Of a stretch of DNA of 64,000 nucleotides, positions 43,895 to 53,289 are shown piece by piece (within the stretch, counting starts at the first letter, position 1; each line of letters opens with the position of its first letter). The DNA is taken from assembly GCF_014204975.1 (NCBI RefSeq), contig NZ_JACHMM010000001.1, forward strand, positions 6,758,037-6,822,036, given 5' to 3'. Made by a program: the position numbers and the translations under genes. The stretch comes from Jiangella mangrovi (GTDB lineage: Bacteria; Actinomycetota; Actinomycetes; Jiangellales; Jiangellaceae). Under the pieces are notes generated by a model, which was not told the DNA's origin, did not search any database, and saw only the letters and a program-made list of their open reading frames with translations.

Positions 43895-44878
43895 ATGGCA
43901 GCTGCACCCAAGGCCACCAGCGCGGCCACGCCGCGGCGCCGTCAGGCGCGTTCCGAGGGCGAGCCCGACCTGGTCGGCCGCTACCTCGCCCACCTCGGTT
44001 CCACGCCACTGCTCACGGCGGCCGAAGAGGTCGAGTTGGCCAAGCGCATCGAGACCGGTGTCTACGCCGAGCAGCTGCTGGCCGGTGCCGCCCCCGCCAA
44101 GCGCAAGCTGACGCCGTCGTACCGCGCCCAGCTCGAGGTGCTGGTCCGCGACGGCGAGGCCGCCCGCGACCACATGATCCGGGCCAACCTCCGGCTCGTC
44201 GTTTCGGTGGCGCGCAAGCTGTCCGGCCGCGGGCTGCCGTTCCTCGACGTCATCCAGGAGGGCAACCTCGGCCTCATCCGCGCCGTCGAGAAGTTCGACT
44301 ACGCCAAGGGCTTCAAGTTCTCCACCTACGCCACGTGGTGGATCCGCCAGGCCATCCAGCGCGGCCTGGCCGAGCAGACCCGCACCGTCCGGCTGCCCGT
44401 GCACGTGTCCGAGACGGTGGCCAAGCTGCACCGCATCGACCGCGACCTGCAGCGGCTGCTGGGCCGCGACCCCACGGTCGAGGAGGTCGCCGAAGAGGCC
44501 GGCCTGCCGGTCGAGAAGGTCGTCGAACTGCGCCGGGTCTCCCGCGACCCGCTCAGCCTCGACACCCCCATCGGCGACGACGGCGAGTCCAGCATCGGCG
44601 AGCTCATCGAGGACGACGACGCCGTCCAGGCGTCGGACCTGGTCGAGCGGCGGGCGCTCAGCGAGCAGCTGCGCAACGTCCTCGACTCCCTGCCCACGCG
44701 CGAGGCCAAGATCATCGGCATGCGCTACGGCCTGGTCGACGGCCACGAGCACACCCTCCAGGACGTCGCCGACGAGGTCGGTGTGTCCCGCGAGCGGGTC
44801 CGCCAGCTCGAGAAGCACGCGCTCATGCTGCTGCGCGACCCCCGCCGCAACGAGTCCCTCATGGCCTGGGCCAGCTGA
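43895..44878 (+). CDS. sigB: RNA polymerase sigma factor, sigma-70 group 2 (SigB/HrdB-like)
   Basis: A 327-residue sigma factor. ATG at 43895 has GAGGGGG upstream; earlier in-frame codons fall in the promoter region. Region 1.2: [31 protein letters not shown]; region 2: [43 protein letters not shown] and [16 protein letters not shown]; region 3 from VRLPVHVSE; region 4: [22 protein letters not shown] and [16 protein letters not shown]. It lacks the long region 1.1 of the primary factor, so it is a group 2 factor for stress or stationary phase. A 14-bp terminator hairpin follows. Confidence 0.93.
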   Translation: MAAAPKATSAATPRRRQARSEGEPDLVGRYLAHLGSTPLLTAAEEVELAKRIETGVYAEQLLAGAAPAKRKLTPSYRAQLEVLVRDGEAARDHMIRANLRLVVSVARKLSGRGLPFLDVIQEGNLGLIRAVEKFDYAKGFKFSTYATWWIRQAIQRGLAEQTRTVRLPVHVSETVAKLHRIDRDLQRLLGRDPTVEEVAEEAGLPVEKVVELRRVSRDPLSLDTPIGDDGESSIGELIEDDDAVQASDLVERRALSEQLRNVLDSLPTREAKIIGMRYGLVDGHEHTLQDVADEVGVSRERVRQLEKHALMLLRDPRRNESLMAWAS

Positions 44879-44890
44879 GACCCCGTTCAC

Positions 44891-44923
44891 GAACGCCCCT
44901 GGCACCCGCTGCCAGGGGCGTTC
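44891..44923 (+). terminator. Intrinsic terminator-type hairpin after the sigma-factor gene
   Basis: GAACGCCCCTGGCA (44891-44904) and its exact complement (44910-44923) with a CCCGC loop, 12 bases after the stop. There is no T-run, which is usual for actinobacterial terminators. Confidence 0.8.
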
Positions 44924-45096
44924 GGTGCGTTCTCACGTGCCAGCGGCAGCGGCAGGGGCGGTGCCCGCGTCAGCGGCGAGTGTCAGTGCCCGCCCGTAGG
45001 GTGGGCACCCTCCCAACCGGGCGGGGACCGGACTCGGCCCTCACACGCGGACGACGTGATCAGCCCGCGTCGATCGGGCCGCGTCGGCAGCCCGCG

Positions 45097-46437
45097 TCAG
45101 GCGGGCGGCGTGAGCAGCCCGTCGACGTCCTGCACCTCGCCGGTGGCGATAGAGCGCCAGATCGCCTCGCCGGTGGCGACCGCCCGGGCGCCGTCGGCGG
45201 CGTCGGCCGGCAGGGCGAGGTCCAGTGACTCCCTGCTCGGGCCGACGAACAGGTCGTGCCGCAGCAGTGGGTCGGCGCCCTCGTGGCCGCCGGCGACGGA
45301 GGCGACCTCGATGGTGCGCGCCTCGCCGAACAGCGGCCGGTAACTGATCTCGTCGGACCCGGGCAGAGCCCCGCCGCCGGGCAGCCGGCTGTGCAGGGTC
45401 TCGATCTGCCCGTGCGTGCCGTTGATCGCGACCCGGTAGCCCTCCCACGGCGACGAGAAGTCGATCGTGTACGACAGCGCGATGCCGCCCCGGTAGGCGA
45501 CCAGCGCGCTGTAGGTGTCCTCGACGTCGATCTCGTCGTCGTACAGGTACATGTCCTGGCCGGCCGGGTACTGGTGGCCGTAGGACAGCCCGAACAGGCC
45601 CACGCGGTCGGCGTCGGCGCCGTCGGGAAAGGTGTTGCTGCCCAGCTGGGCGCGGTAGTACGGGTCCTGCTCTCGCTGCCGAACGCCGGTCAGCGGCTCG
45701 CCGTTCTCGTCGCGCGGGCGGTGCGGGCTGTCCGGGCCGTAGTAGTACCGGCCGCCGAGCGCGAAGACCCGCTCCGGCACGTCGTCGAGCCACCACGACA
45801 CCAGGTCCAGGTGGTGGGTGCTCTTGTGCACCGTCAGCCCGCCGGACAGGTCGCGGCGCCGGTTCCAGCGCAGGAAGAAGCTGGCGCCGTGCCGGATGTC
45901 GACGTGGTAGTCGAGGCTGACGTGCGTCGGCCGGCCGATGGCGCCGTCGAGGATGAGGCGCTTGATGGTGCGGTGGCGCAGCGTGTAGCGCAGGTTGTGG
46001 GTGACCCGCACCGTCGCCTTCGACGCCTGTTCCGCGGCCAGGACGGCGGCGGCGTCGGCGGCGGTCGTGACCATCGGCTTCTCGACGATGACGTCGACGT
46101 CGCGGCGCAGCGCGGCCAGCACGTAGGCCGCGTGCGTGTGGTCCGGCGACGCCACCACGACGACGTCCGGGCGCACCTCGTCGACCATGCGGTCGAAGTC
46201 GTCCGGCGCGTACCAGGCCAGCGGCGCGTGCCCCGGCGGCAGCAGCGACTCGTTGAACGAGGTGACCCGCGCCTCGTCGGGGTCCACCACCGCGACGACG
46301 TCGGCGTGCTCGGAGTAGTCCTCGGCGTTCTCGCCGTAGCCGAGCGCGGTGTCCGCGCCGCCCAGCGAGCCGAGGATGGGCCGCACGAAGCTGGCGACCC
46401 CGCGGTTGGACAGTCCGGCGATGGCGTAGCGGGTCAT
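45097..46437 (-). CDS. Gfo/Idh/MocA family oxidoreductase, large form
   Basis: A 446-residue protein: RYAIAGLSNRGVASF nucleotide-binding start, DVVVVASPDHTHAAYVLAALRRDVDVIVEKPM with EKP, VTHNLRYTLRHRTIKRLI and GGLTVHKSTHHLDLVSWWL in the substrate domain, and an insertion (about 230-300) with DENGEPLTGVRQ and YGHQYPAGQDMYLYDDEIDVEDTYSALVAY. This size and pattern are typical of oxidoreductases in plant-glycan loci. ATG at 46437; divergent from the hydrolase gene at 46545 across a region with GCAAG/CTTGC half-sites and one perfect CAAGCGCTTG dyad. Confidence 0.88.
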   Translation of the reverse strand: MTRYAIAGLSNRGVASFVRPILGSLGGADTALGYGENAEDYSEHADVVAVVDPDEARVTSFNESLLPPGHAPLAWYAPDDFDRMVDEVRPDVVVVASPDHTHAAYVLAALRRDVDVIVEKPMVTTAADAAAVLAAEQASKATVRVTHNLRYTLRHRTIKRLILDGAIGRPTHVSLDYHVDIRHGASFFLRWNRRRDLSGGLTVHKSTHHLDLVSWWLDDVPERVFALGGRYYYGPDSPHRPRDENGEPLTGVRQREQDPYYRAQLGSNTFPDGADADRVGLFGLSYGHQYPAGQDMYLYDDEIDVEDTYSALVAYRGGIALSYTIDFSSPWEGYRVAINGTHGQIETLHSRLPGGGALPGSDEISYRPLFGEARTIEVASVAGGHEGADPLLRHDLFVGPSRESLDLALPADAADGARAVATGEAIWRSIATGEVQDVDGLLTPPA

Positions 46438-46506
46438 GCCCCGAACCCTTGCAAGAAGCTCCTGCAAGTGTCAAGGCATGCTTGCAACCACACAGAGAAA
46501 TGCCAG

Positions 46507-46535
46507 TTCACAGTCAGACAAGCGCTTGCGATAAT
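46507..46535 (+). promoter_or_regulatory. Promoter with LacI-type operator in the spacer
   Basis: -35 TTCACA (46507-46512) and -10 GATAAT (46530-46535) are 17 bases apart; between them CAAGCGCTTG (46519-46528) is a perfect 10-bp palindrome of LacI-family type. The start GTG is 9 bases after the -10 with no ribosome site, so the message is nearly leaderless. CTTGCAAG (46448-46455) and CTTGCAA (46481-46487) add half-sites toward the divergent gene. Confidence 0.65.
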
Positions 46536-46544
46536 GTGCTGACC

Positions 46545-48515
46545 GTGACCCCAACGCCGCTGGGCTTCGCCCCCAACCTGGACGGCTATGTCGACGCCGC
46601 TCTGGACCTCCAGCGCCACGTCGAGCGTCGCACGCGACGCCGGCTGGCCGAGTGGGAGGAACGGGTCGGCGGGGTCACCGGGGTCGCGTCGGCGGCCGAG
46701 GTGCGGCGCGAGGGCGAGCGGGTCCGGTCGGCGGTCCTGCGCGGGCTCGGCGGCCTGCCACCGTCAGATGGCACGGTGCCGCCGGTGCGCTGGTGCGGCG
46801 TGGTGGACGACGTGCCCGACGACGCGGGATACCGCATCGAGCGGCTGGTCATCGAGACCGCGCCCGGCGTCCACGCGACGGCCAACCTCTACCGTCCCGC
46901 CGGCGACCCGCCGGCCGCCGGACGGCCGGCCGTCGTGTTCGTGTGCGGGCATGCCGACGAGGCGAAGGCGTACCCGGAGTACCAGACGGTGTGCGCCCGG
47001 CTGGCCCGCGCCGGGCTGGTGGTGCTCGCGCTGGACCCGTTCGGCCAGGGCGAGCGGTTCGGCTACCTCGACGACGCAGGCCGGCCCATCGTGGCCGGCG
47101 GCACGGCCGAGCACACGTACGCCGGTCTGCAGTCGTGGTGGCTGGGGCAGTCGCCGGCCCGCTGGTTCGTGCACGAGGTGCGCCGGGCCGTCGACCTGCT
47201 CGAGAGCCTGCCCGGCATCGACGCGACGAGGATCGGCCTGACCGGCAACAGCGGCGGCGGCTGGCTGACGACCCTGGCGACGGCCGTCGAGCCGCGCATC
47301 GCCGCGGCCGCGCCGGCCACGTTCGTGACCTCGCGCGGCCGGTACCTCGACGGCGGGCAGCACCAGGACGCCGAGCAGGTCCTGCTCGGCGGCACCGAGC
47401 ACGGCGTCGACCACGCCGACCTGCTGGTCGCGGCCGCACCCCGGCCGGTCACGGTGCTGGCGGCCGAGTACGACTTCTTCCCGATCGAGGGCACGGCAGA
47501 AACCGTGCGGCGGGTCCGGCGCAGCTACGAGCTGCTCGGCGCCGCCGACGCGCTCACGCTGGTCACCGCGCCGACGACGCACCAGTACGCCCCGGCGCTG
47601 GCAGCCGCCGCGACCCGGTTCTTCTGCGCGTCCTTCGGCCTGCCGGAGCCGGACGACGAGACGGAGCCCGCGACGCTGCCGCCGTCCACCCTGGCCTGCG
47701 GAGCGAGCCGGGGTGCGGCCTTCCTGCACGATCTCATCGCAGCCGACTACGCCGCGGCCCGACCGGCGGGCGACGACGACCTCGAGAGCTGGCTGCGCGA
47801 CCGGGTGCGGTCCGGGCGGGACGTGCCCGACGACCCGGGCGTCCGCTGGCTGCCCGGTCCGGCCGGCACCTGGCACGGCTTCTGGCGCACCGAGACCGAC
47901 CTGTGGGGCGCCGGCGTCCTGATCCCCGGCGAGACCAACGCCCGCCCGGGGCTGCGCCTGGTCCTGCTGCACGACGGCACGACCGAGCTCACCATCGACC
48001 ACCCGGTCGTCAGGCGGGCCGCCCGCGACGACCGCGTCGGCGGGCCGCTGCTGGTGCTCGACGTGCGCGGGCAGGGCGCCCTGCTCCCCCGCGACCGCTC
48101 CGGCCGGTCCCCGCTCAGCCACGACAGCACGATGTACAAGCTGCTCGCCGACCTGCTCTGGCTCGACGACAGCCTGGCCGCCGGCCGCGCGTTCGACGTC
48201 ACGCGCGCCCTCGACGTCGTGCTGGGCGACGCGCGGGTGCGGGCGGAGCATCCGGGCCTCGGCCAGGACCGGCCGGTGCACGTCCACGCCGCCGGGCTCG
48301 GCGCGCACCATGCCATGCTGGCCGCGGCCGCCGACCCGCGCATCGCCGACGTGACGGCGTCCGGGCCGGTCGTCGATCTCGACGGCATCATGACCACGCG
48401 CCTGCACGACGACGGCCGCGGCGCCTGGCACGGCGTGCTGCCCGGGCTGGCCCGGCTGGCGCCGGGGCGACGGCTGCACGAACTGCTGGGCGACCGGCTC
48501 AGGGAGGTTCCGTGA
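46545..48515 (+). CDS. Alpha/beta hydrolase (acetyl xylan esterase/dienelactone-like), tandem hydrolase domains
   Basis: A 656-residue protein. GTG at 46545 was chosen from the promoter position; the frame is open 96 bases upstream through the operator. Residues about 70-380 form an alpha/beta hydrolase with RPAVVFVCGHADEAKAYPEYQ, VVLALDPFGQGERFGYLD and the nucleophile elbow GLTGNSGGGW; late TAPTTHQY supplies the histidine. A second, apparently degenerate hydrolase-like domain follows (about 400-656; LLVLDVRGQGALLPRD and HVHAAGLGAHHAML, where the elbow serine is absent). It likely deacylates glycan substrates. GTGA overlap with the SGNH hydrolase gene. Confidence 0.82.
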   Translation: MTPTPLGFAPNLDGYVDAALDLQRHVERRTRRRLAEWEERVGGVTGVASAAEVRREGERVRSAVLRGLGGLPPSDGTVPPVRWCGVVDDVPDDAGYRIERLVIETAPGVHATANLYRPAGDPPAAGRPAVVFVCGHADEAKAYPEYQTVCARLARAGLVVLALDPFGQGERFGYLDDAGRPIVAGGTAEHTYAGLQSWWLGQSPARWFVHEVRRAVDLLESLPGIDATRIGLTGNSGGGWLTTLATAVEPRIAAAAPATFVTSRGRYLDGGQHQDAEQVLLGGTEHGVDHADLLVAAAPRPVTVLAAEYDFFPIEGTAETVRRVRRSYELLGAADALTLVTAPTTHQYAPALAAAATRFFCASFGLPEPDDETEPATLPPSTLACGASRGAAFLHDLIAADYAAARPAGDDDLESWLRDRVRSGRDVPDDPGVRWLPGPAGTWHGFWRTETDLWGAGVLIPGETNARPGLRLVLLHDGTTELTIDHPVVRRAARDDRVGGPLLVLDVRGQGALLPRDRSGRSPLSHDSTMYKLLADLLWLDDSLAAGRAFDVTRALDVVLGDARVRAEHPGLGQDRPVHVHAAGLGAHHAMLAAAADPRIADVTASGPVVDLDGIMTTRLHDDGRGAWHGVLPGLARLAPGRRLHELLGDRLREVP

Positions 48516-49153
48516 CCACCGTCCACCCGGCCCGCGCCGCGCTCGCCGGCGGCACCACCGTCGACTGGCTGTTCACCGGCGACAGCATCGTCGCCGCGGC
48601 GAAATGGACCGGCGTGCACCGCGGCTACGCCGACCTGTTCGCCGAGCGGGTCCGCTACGGCCTCGGCCGCCGCGACGACACCGTCCTCAACACGGCGGTC
48701 AGCGGCTGGCGGGTGCCACAGCTGCGCGACGCGCTGCAGCGTTCCGTGCTGCGGCACGCGCCGCACGTCGTCGTCATCGGGCTGGGCAGCAACGACGCGA
48801 ACGAGGGACCGGCCGGGCTGACGGCGTTCCGGCGCGAGTACGCCGCCGTCGTCCGCCAGATCGGCGACACGACCGGAGCGGCCGTCGTGCTGCAGACGCC
48901 GCCGACGGTCACGCCGTACCGGCCGCAGTCCGCCGACCTCGACGCCTACGCCGACGCCGTCCGCGAGGTGGCCGCCGAGACCGGCAGCCACCTCGTCGAC
49001 CACCACGCCGTCTGGCGGGCCGACGGCGACGACGCGCTCGCCCTGCTGGTCGACGGGCTGCACCCAGGCCCTGAAGGCCACCAGAAGCTGGCCCGCGACC
49101 TCCTCACCTCCCTCGGCGACCCCCACCCCACCTGGGGCGTCGCCGGGCCGTAA
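48512..49153 (+). CDS. SGNH/GDSL hydrolase
   Basis: A 213-residue esterase of the SGNH fold: block I FTGDSIV with the catalytic serine, block III GLGSNDANEG with the oxyanion asparagine, and block V DGLHPGPEGH with the Asp-x-x-His pair. No signal peptide. GTGA overlap with the large hydrolase gene gives a two-esterase operon, fitting removal of acyl groups from a glycan or glycoside. Confidence 0.92.
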   Translation: MTTVHPARAALAGGTTVDWLFTGDSIVAAAKWTGVHRGYADLFAERVRYGLGRRDDTVLNTAVSGWRVPQLRDALQRSVLRHAPHVVVIGLGSNDANEGPAGLTAFRREYAAVVRQIGDTTGAAVVLQTPPTVTPYRPQSADLDAYADAVREVAAETGSHLVDHHAVWRADGDDALALLVDGLHPGPEGHQKLARDLLTSLGDPHPTWGVAGP

Positions 49154-49176
49154 GGCGGCTGACCAGCCAGGCCGGT

Positions 49177-49258
49177 GGGCGGGGAATGCCGTCAGGGGTA
49201 GGCTGCGGGCGTCCGAGCGAGGAACGAGCGAGGCGGGCGGAGACGGCATTCCCCGCCC
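49177..49258. terminator. 17-bp perfect inverted repeat with 48-base loop between convergent genes
   Basis: GGGCGGGGAATGCCGTC (49177-49193) and its exact complement (49242-49258). It lies between the SGNH gene and the convergent ABC ATPase gene, so is probably a bidirectional terminator. The loop is large and purine-rich (AGCGAGGAACGAGCGAGG), which is unusual. Confidence 0.6.
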
Positions 49259-49274
49259 GCCGACCGGGACCGGA

Positions 49275-51083
49275 TCAGGCCGCGGCGTCGCCCTCCGGCT
49301 CATAGGCCACGCGGGAGCGGGTGCCGCGCAGCCGCGGATCCGCTACCGGCACGGCGGACAGCAGCGCCCGCGTGTACCCGTGCCGCGGGTCGGCGAACAC
49401 CTGCTCGGCCGGCCCGTGCTCGACCATGACGCCGAAGTACATCACCGCGACCTGGTCGCAGATCCGCTCCACGACGGACAGGTCGTGCGAGATGAACAGG
49501 TAGGTCAGGCCGAGGTCGCCCTGCAGGTCGGCGAGCAGCTCCAGGATCTGGGTGCGCACCGACACGTCCAGCGCCGACACCGCCTCGTCGGCGACCACCA
49601 GCCGCGGCTCGGTGATCAGCGCCCGGGCGATGCCGATGCGCTGGCGCTCGCCGCCGGAGAACGCGTGCGGGTACCGGCCGGCCATCGAGCGCTTCAGCCC
49701 GACCCGCTCGAGCATCTCCTCGACCCGGCCGTCGAGCTCCGAGCCGGAGGCCAGCCCGGCGACGCGCAGCGGCTCGCCCACGACCTGGCGGACCGTCATG
49801 CGCGGGTTGAGCGAGCCGTACGGGTCCTGGAAGACCATCCGGATCTGCCGGCGGTACGGCAGCAGCTCCTTCTCGCTCAGCGAGGCGAGGTCGGCGACGG
49901 ACCCGTCGGCTGACGTGTACAGCAGCCTGCCCGCCGTCGGCCGGTAGGCGCGCAGCACGCACCGGCCCAGCGTCGTCTTGCCGCAGCCGGACTCGCCCAC
50001 CAGGCCGACGGTGCTGCCCTCGGGGATGTCCAGCGTCACCTTGTCGACGGCGTTGACCCGCTCGGTGCGGCGCCGGCCGAACATCGTCCCGGCCGCGCCC
50101 TCGAACGTCATCTCCAGGTCCTCGATCCGCAGCAGCGGCCGCGGCGACGGCGCGGCCGGTACCGGCGAGGGCGAGGGGATCGCGACGGCGCTGCGCTGCG
50201 GCAACGCGGCCAGCAGCTCCTGCGTGTACTCGTGCCGAGGGTCGTGGAAGATCTGGTCGACCGGGCCGTGCTCGACCACCTTGCCGTGCCGCATGACGAC
50301 GACGTCGTCGGCGATCTCGGCCACCACGCCGAGGTCGTGGGTGATGAACATCAGCGTCATCCCCAGCGACTCCTTCAGCTCGGCCAGCAGGTCGAGGATC
50401 TGCGCCTGGGTGGTGACGTCGAGCGCGGTGGTCGGCTCGTCGGCGATCAGCAGCGAGGGACGGCAGACCAGCGCCATCGCGATCATGGCCCGCTGCCGCA
50501 TGCCGCCGGAGAGCTGGAACGTGTAGGCGCCGAAGCGCTCCTCCGGCCGCGGGATGCCGACCCTCCGCAGGTCGTCGATCACCCGCTCGCGGGCTGCGGC
50601 CGGCGTCAGCCGTTCGTGCAGCTCGAGCAGCTCGCCGATCTGGTCGCCGATGGTGTGCACCGGGCTCAGCGACGACATCGGCTCCTGGAACACCAGGCCG
50701 ATCTCGCGGCCGCGGATGGACCGGATGCCCGGCCCGGTCGCGTCCAGCGCCGCGAGGTCGACGACGGGGGCGTCGGGCGCCGGGCGGTACAGCACCCGGC
50801 CGGCGTCGACGCGTCCCGGGTGGTCGACCACCTGGATCACCGACCGCGCGGTGGCGGACTTGCCCGAGCCGGACTCGCCGACGATGCACGTGGTGGAGCC
50901 GCGGCGGATCCGCAGGGAGACGTCGTCGACGGCCTTGACCGCACCCTCGTCGGTGTGGAACGTCGTGCACAGGCCCTGCAGCTCGAGGATCGAGCCCGGG
51001 TCCATCGGCCGGTCGCCGCCGACGGTGGCCGCGGCGATCTCGCGAGCGGCGTCCCGCTCCAGGGTTCGACGGCGCCAGCTCAC
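49275..51083 (-). CDS. Oligopeptide/oligosaccharide ABC importer, fused double ATPase
   Basis: A 602-residue protein joining two DppD/DppF-type ATPases. First half: Walker A GESGSGKS (69-76), signature LSGGMRQR (191-198), Walker [14 protein letters not shown] proline-rich linker lies at about 300-316. Second half: Walker A GESGCGKT (363-370), signature FSGGERQR and [12 protein letters not shown]. In most bacteria these are two genes. GTG start overlapping the permease stop (GTGA) with GAAGGAGG before it. Last gene of the importer operon that begins with the binding protein at 55257. Confidence 0.94.
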   Translation of the reverse strand: MSWRRRTLERDAAREIAAATVGGDRPMDPGSILELQGLCTTFHTDEGAVKAVDDVSLRIRRGSTTCIVGESGSGKSATARSVIQVVDHPGRVDAGRVLYRPAPDAPVVDLAALDATGPGIRSIRGREIGLVFQEPMSSLSPVHTIGDQIGELLELHERLTPAAARERVIDDLRRVGIPRPEERFGAYTFQLSGGMRQRAMIAMALVCRPSLLIADEPTTALDVTTQAQILDLLAELKESLGMTLMFITHDLGVVAEIADDVVVMRHGKVVEHGPVDQIFHDPRHEYTQELLAALPQRSAVAIPSPSPVPAAPSPRPLLRIEDLEMTFEGAAGTMFGRRRTERVNAVDKVTLDIPEGSTVGLVGESGCGKTTLGRCVLRAYRPTAGRLLYTSADGSVADLASLSEKELLPYRRQIRMVFQDPYGSLNPRMTVRQVVGEPLRVAGLASGSELDGRVEEMLERVGLKRSMAGRYPHAFSGGERQRIGIARALITEPRLVVADEAVSALDVSVRTQILELLADLQGDLGLTYLFISHDLSVVERICDQVAVMYFGVMVEHGPAEQVFADPRHGYTRALLSAVPVADPRLRGTRSRVAYEPEGDAAA

Positions 51084-52270
51084 GTCGTCCTCCTTCCGTA
51101 CGGGTCGGCCGAGTCACGCAACCCGTCGCCGACGAAGTTGAACGCCACCACCGCCACGACCACCGCGAGACCGGGCAGCAGCAGCCACGGCGCCGTCGCC
51201 ACCACCTGCACGCTCTGCGCGTCCTGCAGCAGCACCCCCCAGGAGACCGCCGGCGCCCGCAGCCCGAGGCCGAGGAACGACAGCGACGTCTCGGCGAGGA
51301 TCATCGCCGGCACCGCGAGGCTGACCGTCGCGATGATGTGCGAGAGGAACGACGGCAGCATGTGCCGCGAGATGATCCGCCGGGTCCGCACGCCGTCCAG
51401 CTTCGCCGCCAGCACGTAGTCCTCGGTGCGGGTCTGCAGCAGCCGGCCGCGGATGACCCGGGCCAGGCTGGTCCAGCCGAGCAGCGACAGGATGATGGTG
51501 ATCATGAAGTAGGTGCGGGTGGGTCCCCACTGCGGCGGGATCGCGGCGGCGAGGCCGAGCCACAGCGGCAGCGTCGGGATCGACATGATCAGCTCGATGA
51601 TCCGCTGGATCACCGAGTCGATCCAGCCGCCGAAGTAGCCGGAGATGCCGCCCAGCACCAGCCCGAGCACCAGTGAGATCGCCACCCCGGCCAGGCCGAG
51701 CGAGAGCGAGATCTGCGCACCGTAGATGATCTTCGACAGCAGGTCGCCGCCGGTGCGGTCGGCGCCGAGGAGGTAGAACCGCTCCCCCGCCTCGGTCGGC
51801 CCGAACAGGTGGATGTTCGTGTCGATGACGCCGAGCAGCGAGTACTCGTCGCCGCGCACGAAGAAGCCGAGGTTGACCACCCGGCTGGTGTCCTCCTCGA
51901 ACACCCGGGCCAGCGTCTCCGGGTCGGTCGACCCCGTGGTCGGGTGGACGTAGAAGCCCTCGGAGAACGAGAAGCTGGGCAGCTGCGGCGGCTGGTAGGC
52001 GTGGTCGGCGCTGGTCGTGTCCTTCGAGAACGGCGCGAAGAACCCGGCGAAGATCGCCACGACGTACATCGCGATCATCACCCACAGGCCGGCCATGGCC
52101 AGCCGGTGCCGGCGGAAGCGCCACCAGATGAGCTGGCGCTGCGAGGCGACGGTGACGTCGGCGGTGCTGCGGCCGGTCTCGGTGGCCAGCTCCGCCGGCG
52201 TCTCGGCGGGCGCGTCGGCGGACGGGTCGGCCGGGCGCGGACTCTGGTCGGGCAGTTGGTCGGTGCTCAT
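51080..52270 (-). CDS. ABC importer permease, DppC/OppC type
   Basis: A 396-residue permease: proline/alanine-rich cytoplasmic tail (1-45), first membrane span (about 58-80), a large extracytoplasmic loop to about 180, then five spans with the loop TEDYVLAAKLDGVRTRRIISRHMLPSFLSHI and ETSLSFLGLGLRAPAVSWGVLLQDAQ, typical of OppC. Starts 5 bases after the OppB-type permease stop. Confidence 0.93.
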   Translation of the reverse strand: MSTDQLPDQSPRPADPSADAPAETPAELATETGRSTADVTVASQRQLIWWRFRRHRLAMAGLWVMIAMYVVAIFAGFFAPFSKDTTSADHAYQPPQLPSFSFSEGFYVHPTTGSTDPETLARVFEEDTSRVVNLGFFVRGDEYSLLGVIDTNIHLFGPTEAGERFYLLGADRTGGDLLSKIIYGAQISLSLGLAGVAISLVLGLVLGGISGYFGGWIDSVIQRIIELIMSIPTLPLWLGLAAAIPPQWGPTRTYFMITIILSLLGWTSLARVIRGRLLQTRTEDYVLAAKLDGVRTRRIISRHMLPSFLSHIIATVSLAVPAMILAETSLSFLGLGLRAPAVSWGVLLQDAQSVQVVATAPWLLLPGLAVVVAVVAFNFVGDGLRDSADPYGRRTT

Positions 52271-52275
52271 CGGCC

Positions 52276-53268
52276 TCACGCCTTCCCGAATCGCACGCGC
52301 GGGTCGATGGCGGCCAGCAGCAGGTCCGAGATCAGCGTGCCGACGACCGTCAGCACCGCGATGATGAGGATGATGCCGCCGGCGAGGTACATGTCCTGCG
52401 ACTTCAGCGCCTCCAGCAGCAGCGGCCCGATGGTGCCCAGCGCCAGCACCTGCGCGACGATGATCTCGCCGTCGAACAGCGACGGCAGGTGCCAGCCCGC
52501 CGTGGAGACGAACGGGTTCATCGCGATGCGCACCGGGTACTTCGCCACGAGCCTGCTCTCGGACAGGCCCTTCGCCCGCGCCGTCACCACATAGGGCTTG
52601 TTCAGCTCGTCGAGCATGTTCGCCCGGGTCACCCGGATGATCCCGGCGGTGCCGGCGAGGCCGATCACCACCACCGGGATCCACAGGTGGCCCAGCAGGT
52701 CCACGAACTTCCCTACGCCCCACGGCGCGTTGACGTACTCCGGTGAGAACAGCCCGCCCACGCTCTGGTCGAACAGCGCGAACCCGAGGTACGCCAGCAC
52801 CAGCGCGGCGAGGAACTGCGGCACCGCCAGCGCCACGAACCCGATGCCGGAGATCGTGTAGTCGCCCCAGGTGTGCTGCTTGATCGCCGAGTAGATGCCG
52901 GCCGGAAGCGCGATCGCCCAGGTGAACATCAACGTCGCGATGCCCAGCGCCAGGGTGAGCGGCAGCCGGTCGGCGATCAGCGTCGACACCGGCTGCTGGA
53001 ACTGGAACGACAACCCGAAGTCGCCGTGCAGCACGATGTTGCCGATCCACTTGAGGTACTGCACCCAGAACGGGTCACCGATGCCGTAGCGCTCCCGCAA
53101 CGCGTCCATCTGCGCCTGGTCGACGCTCTGCCCGGCCGCCTCGAGCCGGGCCACCTGGGTACTGAGGAAGTCGCCGGGGGGCAACTGGATGATGAAGAAC
53201 GCGATCATCGAGATCGCGATCAGGGTCGGGATCACATGCAGGACCCGCATCGCTATGAAGCGCCACAT
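52276..53268 (-). CDS. ABC importer permease, DppB/OppB type
   Basis: A 330-residue permease with the OppB start (RVLHVIPTLIAISMIAFFIIQLPPGDF), HGDFGLSFQFQQPVSTLIADRLPLTL and the loop RVTRANMLDELNKPYVVTARAKGLSESRLVAKYPVRIAMNPFV. GGAAAGGA lies upstream of the ATG. Forms the channel with the DppC-type protein. Importers of this type in sugar loci carry oligosaccharides rather than peptides; context favours that here. Confidence 0.94.
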   Translation of the reverse strand: MWRFIAMRVLHVIPTLIAISMIAFFIIQLPPGDFLSTQVARLEAAGQSVDQAQMDALRERYGIGDPFWVQYLKWIGNIVLHGDFGLSFQFQQPVSTLIADRLPLTLALGIATLMFTWAIALPAGIYSAIKQHTWGDYTISGIGFVALAVPQFLAALVLAYLGFALFDQSVGGLFSPEYVNAPWGVGKFVDLLGHLWIPVVVIGLAGTAGIIRVTRANMLDELNKPYVVTARAKGLSESRLVAKYPVRIAMNPFVSTAGWHLPSLFDGEIIVAQVLALGTIGPLLLEALKSQDMYLAGGIILIIAVLTVVGTLISDLLLAAIDPRVRFGKA

Positions 53269-53289
53269 CAGGGCGTGAGTCCTTTCCCG

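Noticed and set aside
45056..45110. Direct repeats AGCCCGCGTC near the end of the 45097 gene
   Set aside because: Two short copies in very GC-rich sequence; not distinguishable from chance.
46545..48515. Possible frameshift or fusion in the large hydrolase gene
   Set aside because: The second half keeps a continuous frame with hydrolase-like strands; it is better read as a degenerate tandem domain than an error.
49275..51083. Fused double ATPase as an assembly artefact
   Set aside because: Both halves are complete with a proline-rich linker and one frame; natural DppD-DppF fusions exist in actinobacteria.
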